NCBI RefSeq assembly: GCF_010365055.1
Contig: NZ_JAAFHA010000004.1
Location: forward strand, 72,180 to 136,179
Reading direction: 5' to 3'
DNA: 64,000 nucleotides
From: Rhodoferax sp.
Lineage (GTDB): Bacteria; Pseudomonadota; Gammaproteobacteria; Burkholderiales; Burkholderiaceae_C
Shown: piece by piece, positions 18,665 to 26,267 of the stretch
Position numbering within the stretch: position 1 is the first letter of the stretch
Layout of the letters: each line of letters opens with the position of its first letter
Position numbers and translations under genes: made by a program
The notes under the pieces: generated by a model
Databases searched by the model: none
What the model saw: the letters and a program-made list of their open reading frames with translations, nothing else
Told to the model about the DNA's origin: nothing

Positions 18665-19816
18665 ATGCTCATTAGCAACATCCGACTGAAAAACTGGCGC
18701 AACTTCCAATCGCTGGATTTACCCCTGCGGGACGTTTCCTATGTCCTGGGCCCTAACGCTTCTGGTAAGTCCAATCTGTTGGACGCGTTGCGATTTTTGC
18801 GCGATGTCAGCAAGACCAAGGGCGGCGGGCTACAGGCGGCTATTGCGGAGCGGGGCGGCATCTCCAAGGTGCGTTGTCTACACGCCCGACGAGACCCCGA
18901 GGTGGAGATCGATGTTGAACTCAGCCAGGAACTGGATCAGCCACCGGTGTGGCGATACGTTTTGGCCTTCAAACCAGAGGGCAAGGGGGCGCAGCGTCTG
19001 CTGGTGTCGCGTGAGCAGGTTTGGAAAGAAGGCGAACTGATCTTGAATCGACCAGACTCCAAGGACGATGTAGACGTGCTGCTGCGCACCCAAACGCATC
19101 TGGAGCAAATTCAGACCAATATCGAGTTCCGAGTCGTCGCGGATTTTTTGAGCGATATCACTTACCTGCATCTGGTGCCGCAACTGCTGCGCTTTGGCGA
19201 AAAAATTGGCGGGCATCGGCTTACGGACGATCCTTTTGGCCAAGGTTTTTTGGAACGCTTGTCCAAGACACCAGACAAGACCAGAAACTCGCGCCTGGCC
19301 AAGATTTCAAAAGCACTTTCGCTGGCGGTGCCGCAGTTTGAGGATTTGCGGTTTAGGAAAGACGACATGGGCCACCCACATTTGGAGGCGCGTTATGCCC
19401 ACCATCGCCCCCATGCGGGGTGGCAGTCTGAGGAGCATTTTTCAGACGGGACGTTGCGCTTGTTTGGCCTGCTCTGGGCGTTGCTGGAGGGCAGCTCCAT
19501 GTTGTTGTTGGAGGAGCCTGAAATTTCGCTCAACGATGCCATCGTGAAGGAAATCCCGCTGATAGTGGATCGCCTGCAACGCGATCGAAAAACAAAGCGT
19601 CAAGTGGTTTTGACCACACACAGCGATGCGCTTTTGAGTAACCCCGGCATTGATGAACGGGGTGTTGTGATTTTGGAAACCGGCAAGCAAGGCACCACGG
19701 GGCGTTCTTTGGATGCCAGCGAGCGGCAAGCGCTTGGTGCCGGGCTCAGTGTTGCGGAAGTGGTATTGCCCAAGACCCGCCCCGAGAAGGTATCGCAGCT
19801 GGGCTTGTGGCAATGA
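18665..19816 (+). CDS. AAA-family ATPase (AAA_21/OLD-like), partner of a TOPRIM-like protein
   Basis: 383 residues, an ABC/SMC-like ATPase of the kind found in defence systems. Visible: N-terminal strand with an RNF motif (LKNWRNFQSL), Walker A GPNASGKS at 29-36, signature-like segment FSDGTLRLFGLLW from 259, Walker B MLLLEEPE at 279-286, and a switch histidine in TTHSDALL at about 317-324. There is no fused nuclease domain, unlike OLD proteins; that function is probably supplied by the next gene, whose ATG overlaps this stop codon (ATGA). Start supported by GAAGG. PARIS AriA is a comparable ATPase, but I cannot assign this to PARIS. Confidence 0.85.
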   Translation: MLISNIRLKNWRNFQSLDLPLRDVSYVLGPNASGKSNLLDALRFLRDVSKTKGGGLQAAIAERGGISKVRCLHARRDPEVEIDVELSQELDQPPVWRYVLAFKPEGKGAQRLLVSREQVWKEGELILNRPDSKDDVDVLLRTQTHLEQIQTNIEFRVVADFLSDITYLHLVPQLLRFGEKIGGHRLTDDPFGQGFLERLSKTPDKTRNSRLAKISKALSLAVPQFEDLRFRKDDMGHPHLEARYAHHRPHAGWQSEEHFSDGTLRLFGLLWALLEGSSMLLLEEPEISLNDAIVKEIPLIVDRLQRDRKTKRQVVLTTHSDALLSNPGIDERGVVILETGKQGTTGRSLDASERQALGAGLSVAEVVLPKTRPEKVSQLGLWQ

Positions 19817-20415
19817 CGCCGATTGCCATTGCCACGGAAGACCAACTCAGTGAGGCGATTGCACTGCGCCTGATTTCTGAAGTTCCAACGCCACATTTCA
19901 TTCAACATAAGTTGGGCAAGACGGGGAATGGCTATCTGCGCTCCAGGATGGGTAGCTGGTACCAAATGGCGCAACAGCAGGTGATGCTGGTGCTGACGGA
20001 CTTGGATCGTGCAAATTGCTTGGTTGAGTTTCGCGACCAATGGTTGGCTGGTGCGCCCCCTGCCAATCTGCTTTTTCGGATTGCCGTGCGTGAAGTGGAG
20101 TCTTGGGTGCTAGCTGACCACGTTGCAATGCGGGCGCTGATTGGGGCAAAGGGTGTTTTGCCTGCCGCGCCTGATGAATTGGCAGACCCCAAGCAGTCGT
20201 TGTTAAAACTCGCGAAGAGCGCTCCCAAACAAATCAGAGAGGACTTGTTGAAAACAATCGACGGCAGTTTGGCGCAAGGCTTGGGATACAACGCCCGCCT
20301 GACCGCATGGGTCAACTCCGAATGGAGCCCGCAACGCGCATCAGAACGCTCCCCAAGCCTGGCGCGGACACGATTGCGGTTGAACGAGGTTGTCGGAGCG
20401 TTCGCTTTGCCTTAA
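19813..20415 (+). CDS. TOPRIM-like protein coupled to the ATPase
   Basis: 200 residues, family not firmly recognised. It has the outline of a TOPRIM metal-binding fold: an acidic residue after the first strand (AIATEDQLSEA, Glu9), a glycine turn (GKTGNG), then a hydrophobic strand ending in DxD (LVLTDLDR, Asp63/Asp65). A motif REVESWVLAD at 93-102 is shared in my recollection with DUF4276-like partners of AAA ATPases. The ATG overlaps the ATPase stop, so production is tied to the ATPase. By analogy to AriB or the OLD nuclease domain it may be a nuclease effector (inference). Confidence 0.65.
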   Translation: MTPIAIATEDQLSEAIALRLISEVPTPHFIQHKLGKTGNGYLRSRMGSWYQMAQQQVMLVLTDLDRANCLVEFRDQWLAGAPPANLLFRIAVREVESWVLADHVAMRALIGAKGVLPAAPDELADPKQSLLKLAKSAPKQIREDLLKTIDGSLAQGLGYNARLTAWVNSEWSPQRASERSPSLARTRLRLNEVVGAFALP

Positions 20416-20500
20416 TCTGGGTAATGGTGTGCTTTCCGCCACTCGCCGAGCAATCCCGCATTGTCACTAGCGCATGTGTGCCGGCGCTGGGTAATCTGCG

Positions 20501-20659
20501 CCATTATCTGCCCACTGCGCCGGTGCGGCGAATGTGGGCAACGCAGCCCTGCACATTGGCGCGGTGGCTTTCATCAACCGATTCGACTCCAGCCTGAACG
20601 GGCGTATTCACTTCCAAGTCTGCGTGGTCGATGGGGTATTTGCGGAGGTGGCGGGCAAG
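20501..20659 (+). pseudogene. IS91/ISCR-type transposase remnant
   Basis: In one frame about 50 residues are recognisable: AGAANVGNAALHIGAVAFIN then RFDSSLNGRIHFQVCVVDGV, the conserved segment of Y2-type IS91-family transposases (usually ...IGAVAFIHRFGSSLN.HVHFHVCVVDGVF). Neither the upstream zinc-binding half nor the downstream catalytic tyrosines are present, so it is a fragment. It indicates past IS91-type activity at this island, 85 bases after the TOPRIM-like gene. Confidence 0.75.
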
Positions 20660-20855
20660 CACTGGACTTCCAGGAACTTGCCATTCATGGTCGTCATGTA
20701 TCGCTGCACAGCCGAAGTAAATCCGTCTCTGAAGCAGTCACTGAGTCTGTTGGTCAAATTTGTTCGGGAAGTACGACAGACTGTTGGCATTCGACGCCAA
20801 TGGCGTCCATCACCGATTGTGAAAATCAGTCCATCAAATTTTCCGACCACTCTCA
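20660..20855. other. Unassigned sequence between IS91 remnant and right direct repeat
   Basis: About 196 bases with no recognisable coding content on either strand. Frames run through it but carry no family signature. It probably belongs to the decayed part of the island. Confidence 0.4.
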
Positions 20856-20990
20856 GGCGCCTTCGGCACGAGTGGCTTTGGTTGCTGTTGCAAGTTAAAG
20901 GCGGCGCCATATTTATAACAAATCAGGCTGCAGCCCGCGTGGGTATTGCGTGACAAGCTATCAAATTAATGAACAGCAGGAAGCTGTTTC
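20856..20990 (+). repeat. 135-bp direct repeat, right copy
   Basis: Begins GGCGCCTTCGGCACGAGTGG and ends AAGCTGTTTC, aligned end to end with 17793-17927 at roughly 83% identity by eye. It contains another minus-strand copy of the dispersed short repeat (TTTGATAGCTTGTCACGCAA then GCGGGCTGCAGCC). It ends 45 bases before the 3' end of phoD and closes the island. Confidence 0.8.
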
Positions 20991-21035
20991 ACGGCAACCT
21001 TTGTTGCTGGCGGTGCGTGACGCTGCCGTGCCAGC

Positions 21036-22649
21036 TCAAGCCCGCTCCAGCACCGGCCGCCCGACCTGCACGACAAAGCGGGCCAGGGTCTCAATTTTGG
21101 TATCTTGCCGCGTCACGTCGTCGACCACGCGCAAGCTGGTGGTAAGTTGCTGGGGCGTGAACTCCGCCACGCCGTAGCCTTGGCGCTGCGCGTCGGCAAA
21201 GACAAAGTGCGGGTTCTCGACCAGGAGTTGTGCGGTTTTGGCGTTGCCGCCGGCGTGCGAGCTGATGCTGGTGCCACAAAATTCCACCCCGACGCTGGCA
21301 CTGCCCGGGTCGGCGTAGTCGGCCTTGACGTGGCCGACCCAGTTTTCATGCACATCGCCGCCCAGAATCACCGGGTTGGCCACGGCGTGCTGGCGCAAGG
21401 CATCGGTCAAGCGCGTGCGCGCTGCGGGGTAGCCGTCCCAGCCGTCGTTCCAAAGGGTCTGACCGGGGCCCACTTTCAAATCACGCTGCCCAAACAGCGT
21501 GGGCTGGCCCAGCACGTTCCAACCGGACTCCTGCGCGGTGGCCTTGGCAAATTCGCCGTACAGCCAGCGCTCCTGTGTCTGGCCCAAGAGCGAACGGGCC
21601 GGATCATGCCACTGCGGGCAAGTCTCCGGCTTCACTTTGCCTGATCCCCGGCCCCCGCCGCTGGTGCAAGCCTGCGGGTCCTTGTACTGGCGACCATCGA
21701 GCAGGTAGAGCGAAGCGAGCTGGCCATAGGGCAAGCGGCTGTAAATGCGCAGCTCGGCGCCGCTCGCCAGACCGGCCAAGCCCCGCGTCAAGGCAGACGC
21801 GCGCACCGGCATGTGTTCGTACCAGGCTTGGTAGGCCGCCGCGCGCCGCGCCAAAAAGTGCTCTGGATTTGAGGGATCCAGCGCGCTGCTGTAGCCGGCT
21901 TGCGCGCCCGCGTAATCGTTTTGCAGCTCGTGGTCGTCCCAGGTCAGCAACCAGGGGCAAGCCGCATGCATCGCCTGCAAATCGGCCTCGCCCTTGTACA
22001 GCGCGTAGCGTTGGCGATAGTCGTCCAGACTCAAGACCCAGCCACCGGTGGGCACGCGCACTTTGCTGGTGAGCGCTGGGTATTCATAGATGTAGTCGCC
22101 CAGAAACAGCACCAAGTCCAGGTTTTCTTCGCACATGTGGCGCCAGGCGCTGAAATAACCGTCCTCCCATTTCTGGCACGAGGCATAGGCCAGCCGCAGC
22201 CGGGCCACGACCGGATCGGGCTTGGGCAGCGTGCGCGTACGCCCCACCGGACTGACAAAATCGCCGGCCATGAAACGGTAGAAATACCAGCGATCCGCCT
22301 CCAGACCCGCCACCTCGACGTGAACCGAATGCGCCAATTCGGGCCCAGCCATCGACTGCCCACTTTGCACGATACGGCTGAACTGCTCGTCGTGCGCCAG
22401 CTCCCAGCGCACCGGGACCACAGTCTGGCCCAACTCGCCACCGCCCCATAACGACGACTTGTCGTTATGCAAGCGCGTCCACAACACCACGCCATCGGGC
22501 GTCGGCGAGCCACTGGCAACGCCCAGCGTGAACGGATTGCGAGTCCACCGCGACTGGCTCCAGGCACTGCGCGGCAAACTCAAGTTCACGGCACTGGCGA
22601 AGAGCAGCTGGAGCAGACGGCGGCGATGGTTCACATCAAAGGATTTCAT
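21036..22649 (-). CDS. phoD: Alkaline phosphatase D (PhoD), exported
   Basis: 537 residues. PhoD is a secreted phosphodiesterase/alkaline phosphatase that releases phosphate from organic esters. The N-terminus NHRRRLLQLLFASAV has the arginine run and hydrophobic stretch of a Tat-type signal, with cleavage expected near residue 32 (SAWSQ). Metal-binding motifs: LFLGDYIYEYP, WDDHELQNDY, and GGDVHENWVGHV. ATG 22647-22649 (MKSFDVNHRRR) follows the family better than one six codons upstream. Monocistronic; divergent from a small membrane protein gene 50 bases away. Confidence 0.92.
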   Translation of the reverse strand: MKSFDVNHRRRLLQLLFASAVNLSLPRSAWSQSRWTRNPFTLGVASGSPTPDGVVLWTRLHNDKSSLWGGGELGQTVVPVRWELAHDEQFSRIVQSGQSMAGPELAHSVHVEVAGLEADRWYFYRFMAGDFVSPVGRTRTLPKPDPVVARLRLAYASCQKWEDGYFSAWRHMCEENLDLVLFLGDYIYEYPALTSKVRVPTGGWVLSLDDYRQRYALYKGEADLQAMHAACPWLLTWDDHELQNDYAGAQAGYSSALDPSNPEHFLARRAAAYQAWYEHMPVRASALTRGLAGLASGAELRIYSRLPYGQLASLYLLDGRQYKDPQACTSGGGRGSGKVKPETCPQWHDPARSLLGQTQERWLYGEFAKATAQESGWNVLGQPTLFGQRDLKVGPGQTLWNDGWDGYPAARTRLTDALRQHAVANPVILGGDVHENWVGHVKADYADPGSASVGVEFCGTSISSHAGGNAKTAQLLVENPHFVFADAQRQGYGVAEFTPQQLTTSLRVVDDVTRQDTKIETLARFVVQVGRPVLERA

Positions 22650-22699
22650 GGACTGGTTTGAACGCATTATGGCCAGTCCCTCCCGCCCCGGCCTTGTCC

Positions 22700-22948
22700 A
22701 TGAATGAATTAAAGGCCCTCGAATCCCTCGGTTTCAGCCTGCCCAGCCCGCTCTACATTTTGGGCGCCCTGGTGTTTGGCATCGCGGGTATTGCGGCTTA
22801 CCGCTACGGCAAGAAAGCCTCGTTGCCCGTGCCCAAATGGATCGGCGTCGCACTCATGCTTTACCCCTATGCCATCTCGAGCACCTGGCTGCTGTATGCC
22901 GTGGGTGCAGCCTTGTGCCTGGGCCTGTATATCTACCGGCAGCCCTGA
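22700..22948 (+). CDS. Small inner-membrane protein, unknown function
   Basis: 82 residues from ATG 22700 (MNELKALESLG). Two hydrophobic segments: about 16-34 (YILGALVFGIAGIAAYRYG) and about 48-75 (VALMLYPYAISSTWLLYAVG...). Basic residues between them suggest a hairpin in the membrane. I do not recognise a functional family; similar small proteins are often annotated simply as conserved membrane proteins in Burkholderiales. It converges with polA, with a four-base gap. Confidence 0.7.
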   Translation: MNELKALESLGFSLPSPLYILGALVFGIAGIAAYRYGKKASLPVPKWIGVALMLYPYAISSTWLLYAVGAALCLGLYIYRQP

Positions 22949-22952
22949 TTAC

Positions 22953-25913
22953 TCAGTGCGCCTGATCCCAGTTCGGCCCGATGCCCACCTCGGCCAGCAG
23001 CGGCACCTTCAGGTGCGCCACTCCTGCCATCAGCCTGGGCACCTCATGGCGCACCCAATCGATTTCTGACTCGGGCACCTCAAACACCAGTTCGTCATGC
23101 ACCTGCATGATCATCTTGGTGGCGAGTTTTTGCTCATCAATCTCTTGCTGGACTTTCACCATGCTGAGCTTAATCAGATCAGCGGCCGTGCCCTGCATCG
23201 GTGCGTTGATCGCGGCGCGCTCGGCACCACTGCGGCGCGGGCCGTTGGGGGAGTTGATCTCGGGCAGATACAAGCGCCGGCCAAACACGGTTTCGACATA
23301 GCCCTGGCGCTTGGCGAGCGCGCGGGTGTGGTCCATGTAATTTTTGACGCCGGGGTAACGGTCAAAGTAACGCTCGATGTAGTTCTTGGCCGCCGTGTTG
23401 TCGATGCTCAAGGCTTTGGCTAGGCCGTAGGCACTCATGCCGTAAATCAGGCCGAAGTTGATGACTTTGGCGTAACGGCGCTGCTCGCTGGTGACCTGGC
23501 CGGTATCAACCCCAAATATCTCGGCGGCGGTTGCGCGGTGCACATCCATGCCGTCGCGAAACGCCAGCAGCAGGGCGGCGTCGCCGCTGATGTGCGCCAT
23601 GATACGCAGCTCGATCTGGCTGTAGTCGGCGCTGGCAATGACACAACCCGCCGGCGCGACAAAGGCCTCGCGCACGCGCCGCCCTTCGGGCGTTCGCACG
23701 GGAATGTTTTGCAAATTCGGGTCGTTGCTGCTGAGCCGCCCGGTGACGGCCACGGCTTGCGCGTAATGGGTGTGGACGCGACCGGTGCGCGGATGCGCCA
23801 GTTGCGCCAGCTTGTCGGTGTAGGTGCCCTTGAGTTTGGACAGGCCACGGTGCTCCAGAATCTTGGCGGGCAGCGGGTAGTCCTCGGCGAGTTTTTGCAG
23901 CACTTCGTCGTCAGTGCTGGGCGAGCCCGTGGGGGTTTTCTTTACAACTGGCAGACCGAGCTTGGTGAAGAAAATCTCGGCAATCTGCTTCGGGCTGCTC
24001 AGGTTGAACGGTTGCCCGGCCAGCTCATGCGCTTCCTTTTCAAGCTGCAAAATGCGCGATCCCAGTTCGTGGCTTTGGGTGGCCAAGGTGGGCGCGTCAA
24101 TCAGCACGCCGTTGCGCTCGATGCGATACAAGGCCTCGCTGCTGGCGATTTCCAGCTCGTAGATCCCAAGCAGGCTGGGCAGGTGGTAAGGCTCGGACAA
24201 ACCCGGCGCATGGCCCGATTCCCCCTGCACATCGGCGCTGGCGCTCTGCAGTGCGGCGCCAGCGCTGGCCTGCAACAGCGGCCACAGCACACGGTGCACC
24301 GCCAGCGTCATGTCCGAGTCTTCACAAGAATATTGGCTTGCTTTGGCAATGTCGACCTGGTCAAAACAGATTTGATTGACCCCTTTGCCGCACAAGTCCT
24401 CAAAGCTGATGCCGGTGCGCCCGAGGTGCCGCTCGGCCAGACTGGCCAGCCCATGGGGTTTGTTGACTTCGAGCACATAGCTTTGCAGCATGGTGTCGTG
24501 CACGTAGCCTTGCACCTCGATGCCGTGGTTGGCAAACACATGGCGGTCGTACTTGACGTGCTGGCCCAGCTTGGGCCTCGCCGGGTTTTCCAGCCAGGGT
24601 TTGAGTTTGGCCAGCACGTCGTTGAGTGGCAATTGCTTTGGTGCGTCGGGGTAGGCGTGCGCCAACGGGATATACGCCGCCTCGTCCGGCGTCACGCTGA
24701 AACTGATGCCGACTATTTTGGCGCGCATCTCGTCGAGCGAAGTGGTTTCGGTGTCCAGCGCCACCAGGTCTGCGGCTTGCACTTTGGCCAGCCAGTGGTC
24801 GAAGGCGTCCCAGGTCAGGATGGTGTCGTAGTGCAGGTCGGTCATACGGGACGGGGCGGGGGGATCAATGTCGTCGAACAAACCGGGTTCAGCTGTTGAC
24901 CCGGAATTGGGGTCTGAGCCGGCGTCGCTTCGCTCCTTGGATCCGACCCCAAATCCTGAGCTCGCCTTGCTTGCCACGCTGGAAGACCCGCCACCCAAGG
25001 TGCGCGCCAAGCCCTTGAACCCGTATTTTTCATAAAATAGGGCCAGAGCCACCGTATTCATTGTGCCAGTAGCTATCGAATCAAGAGCGGGCAAGTCCGG
25101 CATCCAGCCGTCCAGATCGCAGTCCGTCTTGATGGTCAGCAGTTGGCGGCCCAGCGGCAGCCAGTCCAGTGATTTTTTGAGGTTCTCGCCCACCACGCCT
25201 TTGATCTTGTCGGCGTTGGCGACCACGGCATCGAGCGAACCGTATTCCTGCAGCCACTTGGCAGCCGTCTTGGGCCCGACCTTGGGCACGCCCGGCACGT
25301 TGTCAATGGCGTCGCCCACCAGCGTCTGAAAATCCACCATCAACTGCGGCGGCACGCCAAATTCAGCCTCGACACCCGCCACATCGCGGCGCCGGCCATT
25401 CATGGTGTCGATGATGGTGATGTGCGAATTGACCAGCTGCGCCAGGTCCTTGTCGCCGCTGCTCACAATCACCTCAATGCCCTGGCGCGCCGCCGTCACG
25501 GCGAGTGTGCCGATCACGTCATCGGCTTCGACGCCGGGGACGGCCAGCACCCTCCAACCCATCAGGCGCACCACTTCATGAATCGGCTCGATCTGGGTCC
25601 GCAAATCATCGGGCATGGGCGAGCGGTGCCCCTTGTACTCGGGGTACAACGCGTCCCGAAAGGTGGGGCCTTTGTCGTCAAAAATACAGGCGGCGTAATC
25701 TGCCGGCACCTCTTTGCGCAGGCTTTGCAGCATGTTGATCATGCCGCGGATGGCCCCGGTGGGCGCGCTGCTGGGGTCGCCGGGCACGGCGCGCAGGTCC
25801 GGCATGGCGTGAAAGGCGCGGTACAGGTAGCTGGAGCCGTCCACCAGCAGCAGGATTTTTGGCTTGCTTGGGGTGTCAGTCACACCGTCAGTCAGAGAGT
25901 CATTCATATTCAT
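22953..25913 (-). CDS. polA: DNA polymerase I
   Basis: 986 residues, longer than E. coli Pol I (928). It fills gaps in repair and removes Okazaki primers. 5' nuclease domain about 1-290. The 3'-5' exonuclease domain has intact proofreading acids (ALDTETTSLD, HVKYDRHVF, QYSCEDSDM). Polymerase motifs A (SADYSQIELRI), B (RRYAKVINFGLIYGMSAYG) and C (QVHDELVFE) are all present. The extra length is largely in the linker between the two nuclease domains, where residues about 277-294 and 320-336 are encoded by repeat-like DNA (separate entries). Two adjacent ATGs (MNMND) could serve as start; the first is given. Divergent from DUF2782/thrB. Confidence 0.97.
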   Translation of the reverse strand: MNMNDSLTDGVTDTPSKPKILLLVDGSSYLYRAFHAMPDLRAVPGDPSSAPTGAIRGMINMLQSLRKEVPADYAACIFDDKGPTFRDALYPEYKGHRSPMPDDLRTQIEPIHEVVRLMGWRVLAVPGVEADDVIGTLAVTAARQGIEVIVSSGDKDLAQLVNSHITIIDTMNGRRRDVAGVEAEFGVPPQLMVDFQTLVGDAIDNVPGVPKVGPKTAAKWLQEYGSLDAVVANADKIKGVVGENLKKSLDWLPLGRQLLTIKTDCDLDGWMPDLPALDSIATGTMNTVALALFYEKYGFKGLARTLGGGSSSVASKASSGFGVGSKERSDAGSDPNSGSTAEPGLFDDIDPPAPSRMTDLHYDTILTWDAFDHWLAKVQAADLVALDTETTSLDEMRAKIVGISFSVTPDEAAYIPLAHAYPDAPKQLPLNDVLAKLKPWLENPARPKLGQHVKYDRHVFANHGIEVQGYVHDTMLQSYVLEVNKPHGLASLAERHLGRTGISFEDLCGKGVNQICFDQVDIAKASQYSCEDSDMTLAVHRVLWPLLQASAGAALQSASADVQGESGHAPGLSEPYHLPSLLGIYELEIASSEALYRIERNGVLIDAPTLATQSHELGSRILQLEKEAHELAGQPFNLSSPKQIAEIFFTKLGLPVVKKTPTGSPSTDDEVLQKLAEDYPLPAKILEHRGLSKLKGTYTDKLAQLAHPRTGRVHTHYAQAVAVTGRLSSNDPNLQNIPVRTPEGRRVREAFVAPAGCVIASADYSQIELRIMAHISGDAALLLAFRDGMDVHRATAAEIFGVDTGQVTSEQRRYAKVINFGLIYGMSAYGLAKALSIDNTAAKNYIERYFDRYPGVKNYMDHTRALAKRQGYVETVFGRRLYLPEINSPNGPRRSGAERAAINAPMQGTAADLIKLSMVKVQQEIDEQKLATKMIMQVHDELVFEVPESEIDWVRHEVPRLMAGVAHLKVPLLAEVGIGPNWDQAH
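24905..24953. repeat. Palindromic element inside polA
   Basis: Imperfect inverted repeat with arms ATTGGGGTCTGAGCC and GGATCCGACCCCAAAT around a short GC-rich centre (CGTCGCTTCGCT). It is read in frame as polA residues about 320-336 (SKERSDAGSDPNSGS), a low-complexity linker. GGGGTC...GACCCC palindromes of this shape are, as I recall, intergenic repeats in Comamonadaceae; that should be checked. Confidence 0.6.
25031..25085 (-). repeat. Dispersed short repeat, copy H, inside polA
   Basis: On the minus strand it reads GATTCGATAGCTACTGGCAC, AATGAATACGGTGGCTCTGG, CCCTATTTTATG, matching TAGCTGCTTACGCAATGAATACGAGGGCTAGAGGCC in length and order. It is translated in frame as polA residues about 277-294 (DSIATGTMNTVALALF). 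Confidence 0.6.
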
Positions 25914-25967
25914 GCGCGCATTTTGCCTGCGAGTGCTGCTGCGCTCTGCCCACTCTACAATGGTTCG

Positions 25968-26264
25968 ATGAAAATCGCCCTGTTTCTTGCCCTGTCCATG
26001 TCATGCTGCGGCCTCGCGCTCGCACAATCTGCTGCACCCGCCCAAGCCACGGCCGCGCAGCCACGCGCTGCGGCGTCCGCTGCACCCGGCGTGATTGAAA
26101 AGCGCACCGAGCGCATTCAAATCGAAGACTCGGGCGCCCGCATTGATGAGCTGCGCATCGGCGGCGAAACCAAGACCATCACGGTTCAGCCCAAGGGGCG
26201 CCTGCCCGCCTACCAGGTTGAACCCGCCAGCGGCGAACGCAGCTGGAAAATTCTAGGTTTCTGA
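25968..26264 (+). CDS. DUF2782-family exported protein
   Basis: 98 residues. The signal peptide is MKIALFLALSMSCCGLALAQ (cleavage about 20), followed by an Ala/Pro-rich spacer and the compact DUF2782 domain (RIDELRIGGETKTITVQPKG then LPAYQV). Function unknown. The family is regularly found between polA and thrB in beta- and gammaproteobacteria, as here. The true ATG is 25968; a longer open frame extends upstream over the polA start but is not conserved-looking. thrB follows after three bases, so they are probably cotranscribed. Confidence 0.85.
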   Translation: MKIALFLALSMSCCGLALAQSAAPAQATAAQPRAAASAAPGVIEKRTERIQIEDSGARIDELRIGGETKTITVQPKGRLPAYQVEPASGERSWKILGF

Positions 26265-26267
26265 TTC

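Noticed and set aside
20660-20953. Continuation of the IS91-like frame as one 139-residue gene
   Set aside because: Only about the first 45 residues resemble a transposase; the rest runs into the 135-bp repeat and has no similarity I can see, so only a fragment is called.
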